Source: Gammaproteobacteria bacterium
GTDB taxonomy: Bacteria; Pseudomonadota; Gammaproteobacteria; HK1
DNA: 64,000 nt
Direction: 5' to 3'
NCBI GenBank assembly: GCA_012103455.1
Contig: WLWT01000001.1
Coordinates: 3,975,288 to 4,039,287 of the forward strand
The translations under genes were made by a program, and so were the position numbers. Numbering within the stretch: position 1 is the first letter of the stretch; each line of letters opens with the position of its first letter. Below are positions 7,781 to 16,699 of this stretch, one piece after another. Below the pieces are notes generated by a model, which was not told the origin of the DNA, did not search any database, and saw only the letters and a program-made list of their open reading frames with translations.

Positions 7781-8531
7781 AAAAATCCCACTCCGCATGA
7801 ACCTGGCAATACTTCTTATTCAGGTTCTTAATCTGCAACTTTCTTTCCCCACCACCATCAAAATACAAATTAAATACTGTATTTCCCTGTGTATCGCGAA
7901 CATAGCAATAACCAGGTTTCGGAAATTGCTTGCTTTCAAGTTTCATTTCAAGCTCGCCACCTTCTGCAAGCTTCAGAATGGATATTGGTATTTCAACAAG
8001 TTCGTATTTCCAGCGAGGAGCTTTCTGTAATGCGCGGAGAGTAAATATTTTTTCATAACTTTCTATGTGCTCTAAATATTGGTTACGCAACCCGGCAAGA
8101 TCATCTGGGTTATCTCCCCAATTTCCTTTTCCTAACTCCATGAACTTACTGATCCAGATGCTTTCTTCCTTAATGTTTTTATCAGCTTGAGTTTTTAATG
8201 ACAGTTGGACGCTATCAACTGTTGCATCATGACCAGGATTACCTTTTGGAGCCAATTCTGCTTTGTGCCCACTCAGGTTCAAAACATTTACAATCACATA
8301 TTCAAATTTGTCTTTACTGAATGGTTCTGACGAAAAGCTATGATGTACGCGCATAGCATCGCCGAAATTTTGCAGCGTAACTTCGTCAAATAGATCGCTT
8401 TCATTCAGAGTGTATGTATGTTCCGCTGCATATACGTAAACCATCCGCTGAACCCAGTGTAATTGACCTGCTGTCAATTCTGGAATTGAGCGTACCAGTG
8501 ATTCTATTATTCTTCGTCTATCGTCATTCAT
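7764..8531 (-). CDS. Candidate type II restriction endonuclease
   Basis: A 255-residue protein with no confident family match. It contains GNPGHDATVDSVQLSLKTQAD at about residues 98-117: an Asp followed at about 11 residues by SLK, resembling the D...(E/Q/S)xK active site of PD-(D/E)XK nucleases, with acidic residues (KEESIW) just downstream. It is convergent with, and overlaps by 17 bp, a beta-class DNA methyltransferase, which is the main argument for a restriction enzyme. On the minus strand it is the first gene after a good attC (8542-8619), its ATG being 11 bp past that site, so it sits like a cassette gene. An alternative is an unrelated cassette protein. Confidence 0.55.
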   Translation of the reverse strand: MNDDRRRIIESLVRSIPELTAGQLHWVQRMVYVYAAEHTYTLNESDLFDEVTLQNFGDAMRVHHSFSSEPFSKDKFEYVIVNVLNLSGHKAELAPKGNPGHDATVDSVQLSLKTQADKNIKEESIWISKFMELGKGNWGDNPDDLAGLRNQYLEHIESYEKIFTLRALQKAPRWKYELVEIPISILKLAEGGELEMKLESKQFPKPGYCYVRDTQGNTVFNLYFDGGGERKLQIKNLNKKYCQVHAEWDFFIPPD

Positions 8532-8541
8532 GTTTTTTTAC

Positions 8542-8619
8542 GTCCAACGCCCACATAAACGGCGCGAGGTACGAGCGTCCAGCGACCGATAGGGAGCGTA
8601 TTTGATGTGATTGTTATAC
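8542..8619 (-). other. attC site
   Basis: On the minus strand, GTATAAC (8619-8613) and GTTGGAC (8548-8542) are the outer core sites of a 78-bp imperfect palindrome. The inner arms, CACATcAAA and TTTATGTG, pair except for one unpaired base, the extrahelical-base feature by which integron integrases choose the strand. The stop codon of the upstream gene (8614-8616) lies inside the first core site and the next gene starts 11 bp beyond the second, the textbook cassette arrangement. Confidence 0.72.
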
Positions 8620-9039
8620 GAATTGTGTGAAGGCGAAATAAGCAAGGCACATACCCCAAATAAAAAACACGTATGATGTAATACCTAGAACAATGCAAGT
8701 AATATTAAAACGAAAGCCCCATTTTTGAGCTTTGGTATTTGGGCTGTCGTAGAGCCATTGGCTGAGATATGTAAAACCAGACGTTACGGTCATTGCAAGC
8801 ACACCCAGCACAAACGGCATTAGAACATTAGCAAACGAGGTTATGCCTTCGGGCTTTATTTGTGCTAGGTGACCGATAAAAGCTAATAATGCTACAGAAG
8901 CACCGCCATTCATTAAAAATGATGTGCGAATAGCATTTTGACCTGATGTGACAACAGAACGAAACATCTCAAGCCGAGATGCATGGTGGTTTTTATTTTG
9001 TTCAATATGTAACTGAAGATCAGCTTTGTATTTTTTCAA
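8614..9039 (-). CDS. Cassette-encoded integral membrane protein
   Basis: A 141-residue protein with an amphipathic, charged N-terminal 30 residues (LQLHIEQNKNHHASRLEMFR) and three to four hydrophobic segments (about 44-60, 70-92 and 110-137). It starts with TTG; a small upstream frame overlaps its start by 20 nt, suggesting coupled translation. Its stop lies within the attC at 8542-8619. Similar small membrane proteins of unknown function are common in genomic islands. No function is assigned. Confidence 0.7.
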   Translation of the reverse strand: MKKYKADLQLHIEQNKNHHASRLEMFRSVVTSGQNAIRTSFLMNGGASVALLAFIGHLAQIKPEGITSFANVLMPFVLGVLAMTVTSGFTYLSQWLYDSPNTKAQKWGFRFNITCIVLGITSYVFFIWGMCLAYFAFTQFV

Positions 9040-9187
9040 GTTCTACTTCAGTAGGTGTTTGCGAAGGTGATTTTGATACATCATCTAAATACGCAATCAA
9101 GTTATCGCAATAGATTGCAGCCGTACCATTGTCCTTTATTCCTTGGATTGTCTCTTTTAATTGCTTAGAAAATTGTTGAGTGCTCAT
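9020..9187 (-). CDS. Small hypothetical protein coupled to the membrane protein
   Basis: A 55-codon frame, MSTQQFSKQLKETIQGIKDN to a stop at 9020, with an AAGGA ribosome binding site 7 nt before the ATG. It is acidic and helical in character, lacks a membrane segment, and overlaps the TTG start of the downstream gene by 20 nt. It is the first gene of this cassette, just after the GTTATGC half-site at 9203-9209. Confidence 0.6.
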   Translation of the reverse strand: MSTQQFSKQLKETIQGIKDNGTAAIYCDNLIAYLDDVSKSPSQTPTEVELEKIQS

Positions 9188-9202
9188 TATTTATCCTTTT
9201 TC

Positions 9203-9239
9203 GCATAACAGTGTATTAGACGGACACAGAATACACTGT
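9203..9239 (-). repeat. Conserved hairpin with recombination half-site at the head of the cassette run
   Basis: ACAGTGTATT (9208-9217) and AATACACTGT (9230-9239) form a perfect 10-bp stem, and on the minus strand it ends in GTTATGC, an attC/attI R-type core. A related sequence (TAGACGAACACAAAACATACTG type) heads the array at 44701-44745 and its copy at 55022-55066, each time directly before the first cassette gene. It may be a truncated attC, an attI, or the conserved 3' end of a gene (frames ending AVCFVFV or TVYSVSV). Confidence 0.4.
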
Positions 9240-9349
9240 ACTAGGTGAAGACTGCCTAGTACGATATATTCATAGCATGCACCCTCTATGAACATCTGAG
9301 CTTCGGTAACGGGTTGGAACTGCTGACGGTCCCGCCGCCAACGATGCAG

Positions 9350-9646
9350 TTACGGCAATGCCATGCCTTTGGCGAGCGCGGGCCGCGCCATCAACGTGTC
9401 ATACCAGCGCTTGACGTTGGGGAAGTTATTTAAATCAACTTCCTGCCAATCGTGGCGAAACACCCAAGGCAAAGTGGCGAAATCAGCGATAGATATATCC
9501 CCGGCCAAATATTCCCACCCTGCAAGGCGGGTATTCAGCACGTCATAGAGACGCGCGCACTCGTTGTAGTAGTGGTTGATACCGTAGGGTACTTTTTCCT
9601 TCGCCGCCCGCTTGAAATGATGCACCTGCCCTAATATGGGACCGGC
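9350..9646 (-). pseudogene. Glutathione S-transferase C-terminal fragment
   Basis: The frame reads GPILGQVHHFKRAAKEKVPY through AGWEYLAGDISIADFATLPWV to MARPALAKGMALP and stop. This is the all-helical C-terminal domain of a GST with the conserved SIADFA N-capping motif. The N-terminal glutathione-binding domain is missing because the IS91-like copy C begins at about 9646, so the gene is truncated. Confidence 0.8.
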
Positions 9647-10638
9647 GAATAGTCAATTCAAACCACCAGATTCGCGCGCGCGTCGAGTAGCGCCATGGGA
9701 GCTAGGCGGCGGTCGCATGACTTGCACAGGCCCAGGACTTCCGAACGAGCCGTCGCCTGCTGATACCTTCCTGACCGCCAGTGCGACACAGGTCGCGCTC
9801 AGCCCCGGCAACCACGGGCCGCGCGCGATAGCGGCCCGTCGATGCGCCTGGCCTCGCGGTTGCCGGGGATGGGAGAGCTTGTCTCAGGCCACCGCGGGCG
9901 GCGCGCGGGCCTCGCGTTTGGCCAGGTGCCCGAGGAGGGAGGCGATGACCGCCGGTTCGGTGATGAGCACCAACACGTTCACTGACCAGCCACAGCGCGA
10001 GCAGAGGCTGAGATCGATGTCGAACACCCCTCGCAGCCGCTGCATCCATGTCATCGAGGCGCCTGGGGGAGCTGACATGGGCTCCTCGGACATGGGCTCC
10101 TCGTCTGTGCACACCCGCGCCTCGGGTGGCTGTTTGCCCAGCACCCCAGCACGATGGCGTGCATGGGGTGCGAACACGCCGTGGTATCGGATGAGAGGCG
10201 GGCGCGGGCGCGGCACCCACGCCGCCAGAGGCGCCAGGAAGTCTAGTGGCTCGAACAGACAGTGCGTCGTGCCATCGCGAAAGGGGCGCTTGAGTTCGTG
10301 CACACCAAGGCCATCCCCATCAATAGACAGCCTCTGCGACGTCAGTGGAGCGCACGCCATATAACGGACAAACCCGCTCGAGCTTATCGCGCTCACGCGC
10401 GCCACCGGCCATCGCCGCATTGAGGGAGAAGCCGTCAGGGTTCGCCGTGAGTGCGCCTCGCGTCGATGGCAACGCCTCGGCCCGCGTCGGTGCCCGTAGC
10501 GTCATCGTGCGTTGACCAGCCAGCGGTCCAACTGCAATGCGCTCACGCACGGCCGCACCCGCGAGCCCCGACCGCGCATCGTCAGGGGCGGGGTCGATAG
10601 CAAGGTCAGGTTGCTCCGCGTCCATGACCCATGCGCCG
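9645..10638 (-). mobile_element. IS91-like transposase remnant, copy C
   Basis: Starts at the shared GCGAATAGTC end and extends further than A and B. On the minus strand it covers ERDKLERVCPLYGV, LKRPFRDGTTHCLFEPLDFLAPLAA, LIRYHGVFAPHARHR and the C-terminal zinc-ribbon region. A short internal tandem duplication (the GAGCTGACATGGGCTCCTC area, 10070-10105) gives a repeated SEEPM in the minus frame. The far end at about 10638 abuts the chromate transporter fragment. Confidence 0.82.
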
Positions 10639-10758
10639 GATGGAGCAACACTGCTTAGGTGCGCGAGGCCGGCGCGCACGCTGGCGGCCAGCGCCGCCAT
10701 AGCCGGCGCCGGCGTGGCGCTTTGGGTTGCGCCCATAGTGGCCGCCGCGCTCTACTTA

Positions 10759-11645
10759 GAACCTGTTCAAGATCTGACGATTTTGGACATCTGACCTAAG
10801 CTATTGTTATCCATAGTCATAGCGGCTGCGAAGGCAATGACAGACGAGCGAATCTACCCGAGTGACCTATCTCGCCAACAGTTCGAGAAAGTTAGACCGA
10901 TCCTGGAGGCGGCGCGTCGGCGAACCAAGCCAAGGCAACTCGATCTCTATCACGTGTTCAACGCAGTGTTGTACCTGCTGAAGACCGGCTGCCAATGGCG
11001 CATGTTGCCCAACGAGTATCCAAAGTGGCGAAGTGTGCATGAGTATTTCACTATCTGGCGGCAATCGTCCCCAGAAGACTCTTGCAGCGCCTTGGACAAG
11101 GCGTTAAAAAAATGGGTTGGCGAGGCCCGCAAATCCCAGGGGCGCAGTGGCAAAACCAGCCTGATCATCGTTGATGCACAGAGCGTGAAGAACACAGACA
11201 GTGCAAACCACAAAGGTTATGACGCAGGCAAGAAGACTTCTGGTATCAAGCGGCACATAGCTGTGGACACTCAGGGATTGGTGCACGCTGCTTTTGTGAC
11301 CACGGCAAATGTCACTGATCGAGCTGGGGCACTGGCCGCACTTGCTGCTCAAGCAGATGGGCGCCTCTCGGAGGTTAGGTGTGTAGTGGGCGATGGCGGG
11401 TACACGGGGATGGCTTTCGCTGGCGAAGTGCTGAGATTAATCGGAGCGAACGTCGAAATTATCAAACGCTCGGACACGGGTCGTTTTGCCGTCCTCCCGA
11501 AGAGGTGGGTTGTCGAGCGAACCTTCTCATGGTTTGAGAAAAACCGCCGGTTGTGGAAAAACTGTGAGCGGCTAATCGAAAGCTCGTTGGGCATGATGCT
11601 ACTTGCAAATATTGCGCTGTTGCTTCGGAGATCTTGAACAGGCTC
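10759..11645 (+). mobile_element. IS5-family insertion sequence, complete
   Basis: An 887-bp element with terminal inverted repeats GAACCTGTTCAAGATCT (left) and GAGCCTGTTCAAGATCT (right, reverse complement), flanked by the direct repeat TTA (10756-10758 and 11646-11648). One intact transposase gene fills it. The 3-bp TNA-type duplication fits the IS1031-like group of the IS5 family. Intact ends and frame indicate a recent insertion. Confidence 0.93.
10837..11637 (+). CDS. IS5-family DDE transposase
   Basis: A 266-residue transposase starting MTDERIYPSDLSRQQFEKV; an upstream ATG would add 11 residues, but this start matches relatives. The N-terminal DUF4096-like part ends with LLKTGCQWRMLPNEYPKW. 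The DDE domain shows the first Asp in IIVDAQSVKNT, the second in VVGDGGYTG and the Glu in RWVVERTFSWFEKNRRLWKNCE. No frameshift is seen, so it is likely functional. Confidence 0.93.
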   Translation: MTDERIYPSDLSRQQFEKVRPILEAARRRTKPRQLDLYHVFNAVLYLLKTGCQWRMLPNEYPKWRSVHEYFTIWRQSSPEDSCSALDKALKKWVGEARKSQGRSGKTSLIIVDAQSVKNTDSANHKGYDAGKKTSGIKRHIAVDTQGLVHAAFVTTANVTDRAGALAALAAQADGRLSEVRCVVGDGGYTGMAFAGEVLRLIGANVEIIKRSDTGRFAVLPKRWVVERTFSWFEKNRRLWKNCERLIESSLGMMLLANIALLLRRS

Positions 11646-12286
11646 TTAGGCCGCGAACACACGCTGGTGCAAGAAGGTTTGTTCTTCTCCAAACTGGCCG
11701 TCGTCACCTTCGGCGGCGCCTACGCTGTGCTCGCCTATATGGCGCAACAAGCGGTGCAGACCTACGCCTGGCTGAGTGCCGGAGAAATGCTCGATGGTCT
11801 CGGGCTGGCGGAAAGCACGCCCGGCCCACTCATCATGGTCACCAATTCGTCGGCTTCTTGGGGGCTTACTGCTATCCGGCGCCCTTCGAGCCGGGCACGG
11901 CCGCCCTGCTCGGCTCCGCCATGACCACTTGGGTCACTTTCGTGCCCTGTTTTCTGTGGATATTTCTAGGTGCGCCGTACGTCGAAGGCTTGCGTCATAA
12001 CCGTTATTTGAATGCCTCCTTGTCAACGATTAGCGCCGCCGTGGTCGGCGTCATCTTGAACCTAGCAGTGTGGTTCGGCGTCCATGTTCTATTTCAATAC
12101 GTCAATACCTTGCCAATAGCCGGCCTCAAAGTGCTGGTCCCCGTGTGGGCCTCCCTCGATCTGCCGGCCCTGGCGCTGGCCCTCATCGCGGCCATCGCCC
12201 TCTTGCGCCTGCGCATCGGCGTCATCTGGACCGTCACCGGCTGCGGCCTACTGAGCGCCGCCGCCGAGATCGCCACGCTCATGTAG

Positions 12287-12475
12287 CCCTCGGTTGCAAA
12301 GAAAACAGTGAGTGAACTTCGTGCCGTGGATCAAGATGACGCCCATCACAGAATGCAAGAGGCGGCGGCGGCAAATTTATCAGGGCATAGGACATATTCT
12401 GCCCCTGGTATCCAGCCACTGGCATCGAGTTGCCTAGGCCAGCAAATAAGATGGGTACCTCCCACCTTGTTGGAT
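12287..12475. other. Intergenic region
   Basis: About 190 bp between the chrA remnant and the DUF262 gene. I see no gene or clear terminator; composition shifts here from GC-rich to the lower GC of the defence gene. Confidence 0.5.
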
Positions 12476-14227
12476 TTACGTTGCAACAAATTCGCCATCC
12501 TCAAGGTTCGCATCTTCTGAGTCTCGCGGTTCCTTCCAGGCATCACCGACCACCTCGCGAATTCTCTCCACGATTTTTTCCGCCCGGTCTTCTAAGAACG
12601 TTCGAAAAGCCTCTTTTCTAAAGCGCTTTTCAAACTCCGGTTCTGAGCAGGAGTACGGTATAAAACAGGTTTGAAGGCGGCGATCCAGATCTTGATGGCT
12701 TCCTTGATCGACATGGAGTGACGCGAGTTCTGGCATATAAGCATCAGGGTTCCGATCTGCGAGATCACGGTTGGTACTCTTAGAAACGATGATCCTGTTA
12801 GCTATAGAGTTCAGTTGCCGTTTTGGCAAGCCGGATTTGTTTAACGCATACGGGAAGATATGATGGTCTTCCAAATCTCCTTGAAGCGCGCTGCCCGTCA
12901 TAAAATCTTTTCTTATCGTGTTGCGCATCAGCACTTGAATAGCTTTATATCTGCCACCAGTAGTGTGGCTAATATCAATAATCTCAGCGGTTTCAAAATG
13001 TACTCTAGGAAACTGTATTGAACTTTGCCCTTCAAGAAACCCGCAAAACCTTCTGAAATCATCGCCTATTTTATAGTTATGCGCAGGTGAAGGGTTTGCC
13101 GCAAGAGTTGTGCAGAAATACCACTTATTGAGCATGTTAGAAAATTTCGGCTGTAATAATGCCCCTGGGAAGCACATCAGTGTTGCCGCAATCGACACTA
13201 ACGTTCCGTGCGGAGGCTGAGTTTCAGCAGTTGCCCCGAGTCCATTGATCCACTCACATGCTGCATGCAAATGAAAAGCGGCATCTTCCCATTGCTCTTC
13301 AATATATTGACGTTCGAGAGACAGTAAAACCGAACGGGTGGCCTGTGGAACCTTGCTGGTTCTATTTTTACGCAAATAGAACAATGATAGAATTTGCAAA
13401 ACGCGTTCGCCATCGATCTCATAATCGTTCAACATGGGATGTGCTTCTTTGGAAGCATCAAGAAGTCCTTTGAGATCAGGAGATGGATAATAGCGGGCAA
13501 CCGCGAGGTCGAACGTGGTCAGTCTTGTTCCCGTGGAATTGATGGTTTCGAAGACACGGCAAACAGACTCAAGCGGTGCGTTATTGTCCAGTGCAACAAA
13601 CGGTATTGAAAATTTTCGAATAGTTTCAAATACACCCTTGAGGCGTGCTGCTGCCTGCCTTGCTGCGGTTTTGTCAGATTCAAATTCCGGAAAATCACCC
13701 GAATCTTCCATGTACTCGGAGATGAATACATCGCATTTCTGCTGGTTTAGCGCGACATCCGAGCGAATCAATCTATTGTTTTCTTTTCGTTCTGGATTCT
13801 TTTTTCCTCGCCTCCGGCTAACTATCCAAGCCGTGTTCTCCTCCGAGAAGACTTCATGCATTTTCTTTAGATCGAAATAGTAATTCTGCCTTGGGTGAGC
13901 ATCTAGGAAGACCCTAGCAATTGAAGTGAGGCGCTGCTGCCCATCCAATACATAGTATGATTCAGAGCCTGGTTCATCATAGGTCTCATCAAGGTTTTCG
14001 TCTTCTGGTGGATAATTTGCATCTAATTTTCTCGACTTGAGCGATACTTTATCGTTCTCTCCTAGTATTAAAAGAGAGCCCACCGGATAATTTCTGGCTA
14101 TCGAGTCGATCAGTAACCGGGTCTGCCCTTCTTGCCAGGTAAAATCCCTTTGAAACTGTGGTATCAAAAAATGTCCGGAGCGGACTTTCCGCAGTAACTG
14201 CCCAATATCAAAATTTATAGTCTGCAT
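12476..14227 (-). CDS. DUF262/HNH protein, GmrSD-like defence nuclease
   Basis: A 583-residue protein with the two domains of GmrSD-type (type IV, modification-dependent) restriction systems fused in one chain. The N-terminal DUF262 part has QFQRDFTWQEGQ at residues 24-35 and DGQQRLTS near residue 95, the ParB-like nucleotide-binding motifs. The C-terminal part has LEDHHIFPYALNKSG near residue 450, the HNH (DUF1524-like) nuclease signature with His-His and Pro. Such proteins cut phage DNA carrying modified bases or act in other antiphage roles. It stands alone in a low-GC patch between transposon remnants, typical of a defence island. Start MQTINFDIGQLLRKV matches relatives. Confidence 0.82.
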   Translation of the reverse strand: MQTINFDIGQLLRKVRSGHFLIPQFQRDFTWQEGQTRLLIDSIARNYPVGSLLILGENDKVSLKSRKLDANYPPEDENLDETYDEPGSESYYVLDGQQRLTSIARVFLDAHPRQNYYFDLKKMHEVFSEENTAWIVSRRRGKKNPERKENNRLIRSDVALNQQKCDVFISEYMEDSGDFPEFESDKTAARQAAARLKGVFETIRKFSIPFVALDNNAPLESVCRVFETINSTGTRLTTFDLAVARYYPSPDLKGLLDASKEAHPMLNDYEIDGERVLQILSLFYLRKNRTSKVPQATRSVLLSLERQYIEEQWEDAAFHLHAACEWINGLGATAETQPPHGTLVSIAATLMCFPGALLQPKFSNMLNKWYFCTTLAANPSPAHNYKIGDDFRRFCGFLEGQSSIQFPRVHFETAEIIDISHTTGGRYKAIQVLMRNTIRKDFMTGSALQGDLEDHHIFPYALNKSGLPKRQLNSIANRIIVSKSTNRDLADRNPDAYMPELASLHVDQGSHQDLDRRLQTCFIPYSCSEPEFEKRFRKEAFRTFLEDRAEKIVERIREVVGDAWKEPRDSEDANLEDGEFVAT

Positions 14228-14362
14228 CTTCGTTCTCTATCGTAAATCTGACGGGATGCGTGCAGGGCGCGCCTAAATAAAGCCGCTGCCTTAGCACCAG
14301 CAAGCAAACATGCACCACGAACAAAGTCAGCAAAAGGATATCGCGCCCCTTCCACGCACTCA

Positions 14363-14483
14363 TTATGCCGCTGAGGCTTCAACGAATGCGCTATCTGAGC
14401 AAGGCATAGGAATTGGGAGCGCTTGATCCGTCAAGTCTTCGATATGCAAGTCAATAGCTTCATGTATTAGAGCCAATACCTCT
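14363..14483 (-). pseudogene. HicB-like antitoxin C-terminal fragment
   Basis: The minus frame EVLALIHEAIDLHIEDLTDQ followed by ALPIPMPCSDSAFVEASAA and a stop resembles the conserved middle of HicB antitoxins (helix with AIxLHxEGL then PIP). It is cut at 14484 by IS91-like copy D, so the N-terminal half and any hicA are gone. Another frame over the same DNA also looks coding (ARYPFADFVRGACLLAGAK), so the call is tentative. Confidence 0.4.
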
Positions 14484-15720
14484 GCGAATAGTCAATTCAA
14501 ACCACCAGATTCGCGCGCGCGTCGAGTAGCGCCACGCGAGCCACGCGGCGGTCGCCTGACTTGCAGGGGCCCAGGACTTGTGAACGAGCCGTCGCCTGAC
14601 ACCTTGCTGACCGCCAGTGCGACACAGGTCGCGCTCAGCCCCTTCAACCACGGGCCGCGCGCGATAGCGGCCCGTCGATGCGCCCGGCATCGCGGTTGCT
14701 GGGGATGGGAGAGCCTGTCTCAGGCCAGCGCTGGCGGCGCGCGGACCTCGCGTTTGGCCAGGTGCCCGAGGAGGGAGGCGATGACCGCCGGTTCGGTGAT
14801 GAGCGCCAACACGTTCACTGATCCGCCACAGCGCGAGCAGATGCTGAGATCGATGTCGAACACCCCTCGCAGCCGCTGCATCCGTGTCATCAAGGCGCCT
14901 GGTGGGGGACCTGAGGTGGGCTCCTCGTCTGTGCACACCCGCGCCTTGAGCGGCTGTTTGCCCGGCACCCCAACACGATGGCGTGCATTGGGTGCGAACA
15001 CGCCGTGGTATCGGATGAGAGGCGGGCGCGGGCGCGGCACTCACGCCGCCAGAGGCGCCAGGAAGTCTAGTGGCTCGAACAGACAGTGCGTCGTGCCATC
15101 GCGAAAGGGGCGCCTGAGTTCGTGCACGACAAGGCCATCCCCATCAATAGACAGCCTCTGCGACGTCAGTGGAGCGCGCGCCATGTCACGGCAAAGCCGC
15201 TCGAGCTTATCGCGCTCACGCGCGCCACCGGCCACCGCCGCATTGAGGCAGAAACCGTCAGGGTTCGCCGTGAGTGCGCCTCGCGTCGATGGCAACGCCT
15301 CGGCCCGCGTCGGTACCCGTAGCCTCATCGTGCGTTGACCAGCCAGCGGTCCACCTGCCATGCGCTCACGCACGGCCGCGCCAGCGAGCCCCGACAGCGC
15401 ATCGTCAGGGGCGGGGTCGATATCAAGGTCAGGTTGCTCCGCGTCCATGACCGATGCGCCTGCGCGCACCAGGCAGCGGGTGAGGCGCCGGATGAGACCT
15501 GACAGTCACCGCTCGAGGTCAGCGTCAGTGGCAACCGGGGCACGCTGCAAGCGCGCTTTCCCATGGACGAAACGCCACGCGCCGTCGGGTACCAGCATAT
15601 GCTCATCGCGCACGAACCCCGGTCGTCTCCTGCCCTGCTCGTCAAGGTGCGCGAAGAACGCGCCCCGACGGCGCTCGACCACCTCGTAGAGCAGCGCGCA
15701 TCTTCCGGGCGATGGCCTAC
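14484..15720 (-). mobile_element. IS91-like transposase remnant, copy D with internal deletion
   Basis: Starts at the shared end and extends furthest toward the transposase N-terminus. The minus frame carries the C-terminal and middle regions (VMDAEQPDLDIDPAPDD, SIDGDGLVVHELRRPFRDGT). It then joins MLVPDGAWRFVHGKARLQRA directly to ALLYEVVERRRGAFFAHLDE, which is N-terminal in this family. The zinc-finger and rolling-circle catalytic segments between them are missing, an internal deletion that is not present in copies E and F. Confidence 0.8.
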
Positions 15721-16094
15721 TAAACCCTAGCGCTACCCTAACGGCGCCCGACTTGGCCGCCGGCAGGCGCCGGGCAGGGGCGCTGAACACGGGCACTGGA
15801 CAGGTGCCCCATGCCTCTAGACGCGCTCGCCCTGGGCATTCGATACGCCGCGCCTCGCCCGACCGCCATGCCCGAGCGCTTCGTAGGCCGCGGGCGCGTT
15901 CACCGCGCCCAGCCCGGAATGTCCGAAGGGCGCACCGTTCGTCTGCTCACCGATATCTGCTGAGGATCGGGACGCTCTGTGGGCGGCTCTCGCAGGCGGT
16001 CGCTGATGGCGCCGGCCGGAGCTTTGGATGTGTCCGTCTCAAGATTCGTTACCGGCTACGAGCAGGGCGGAGACTGTTCGGTTGCGAGAGCAGG
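15721..16094. other. GC-rich stretch without a recognisable gene
   Basis: About 370 bp between IS91-like copy D and the DMT fragment. Its first 100 bp may still be the transposase N-terminus (VALGFSRPSPGR on the minus strand). The remainder has open frames in several phases with no family resemblance and looks like scrambled remnant DNA. Confidence 0.4.
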
Positions 16095-16437
16095 TCAGGG
16101 CGTTTTAGTGGAGCGACTCTCCAACGCAAGGCCACAGGCCGCGCAGACCGCAGAGCCGGTGGCCGGGGAGCCTAGCGCTAAGGCGCCGGTAACATAGGCA
16201 AGAAGCAAGGCGCAGAGCGCGCCGCCGGCGGCCAATGCGAGAACCTGCTCGAACGCAGCTAGCTTGACGCCCCGGTACATGATGAACGTGCCGCAGGCCC
16301 ACAGGGCGCCGGCGATGACCGCCATCCAATCGCCCGCATTGCGCGGCCAAGGCCAGCCGCCGTCGCCACCCAGAATAATGGCCAATCCGCCGAAGCCGCC
16401 TATGAGAACCAGTGCCCGCGCGCGGGTTACCGGGCTT
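16095..16437 (-). pseudogene. DMT/EamA-type transporter fragment
   Basis: The minus frame has RARALVLIGGFGGLAIILGG, GDWMAVIAGALWACGTFIMY then RGVKLAAFEQVLALAAGGAL, consecutive membrane segments typical of EamA-domain drug/metabolite transporters. Both ends are missing: upstream it runs into unrelated sequence near 16437, downstream it stops near 16100. In the second copy the same fragment is cut earlier by IS91-like copy F. Confidence 0.7.
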
Positions 16438-16699
16438 GATGCCTTGATGGAGCCGTGGGGGCGCGCACATGGCGGGGCCCTTTGGATGCGGCAGATGGTG
16501 TTGGGTGCGGGGTTGGAATTCTGTTTGCACCATCCAAGCGGCATGGTCCTACCCGCAGAACTGAACGGCGTCGCGGGCCTTGCCTCCAGCCAAAATCGTG
16601 TCGGCGCATCACGCGTTTCATTCTGTTACGCGCTCTTGATTCTGTCTTTATTTACAGGGGCGGCTTTCTTTGGCCGGAACATCCGTGTGCCCCTGATGA

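Larger units (their letters stand above)
10639..12286 (+). pseudogene. chrA: Chromate transporter (ChrA family), triply disrupted
   Basis: Membrane transporter of the CHR family. Removing the IS5-family element and one copy of its TTA target restores VALWVAPIVAAALYLGREHTLVQE followed by GLFFSKLAVVTFGGAYAVLAY, the conserved FFSK...FGG...YAVL block of the second CHR half. Three lesions are seen. The 5' half of the gene is replaced by IS91-like copy C. The IS sits at 10759-11645. One C is missing near 11848 (GTCACCAATTC, expected GTCACCCAATTC), switching the frame before FVGFLGAYCYPAPFEPG. The C-terminal membrane segments then read to the stop at 12286. It cannot encode a working transporter. 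Confidence 0.88.

Noticed and set aside
10537..10794. 85-codon frame ending in the IS5-family element
   Set aside because: It is a hybrid of antisense IS91-like sequence and the last native codons of the chromate transporter before the IS.
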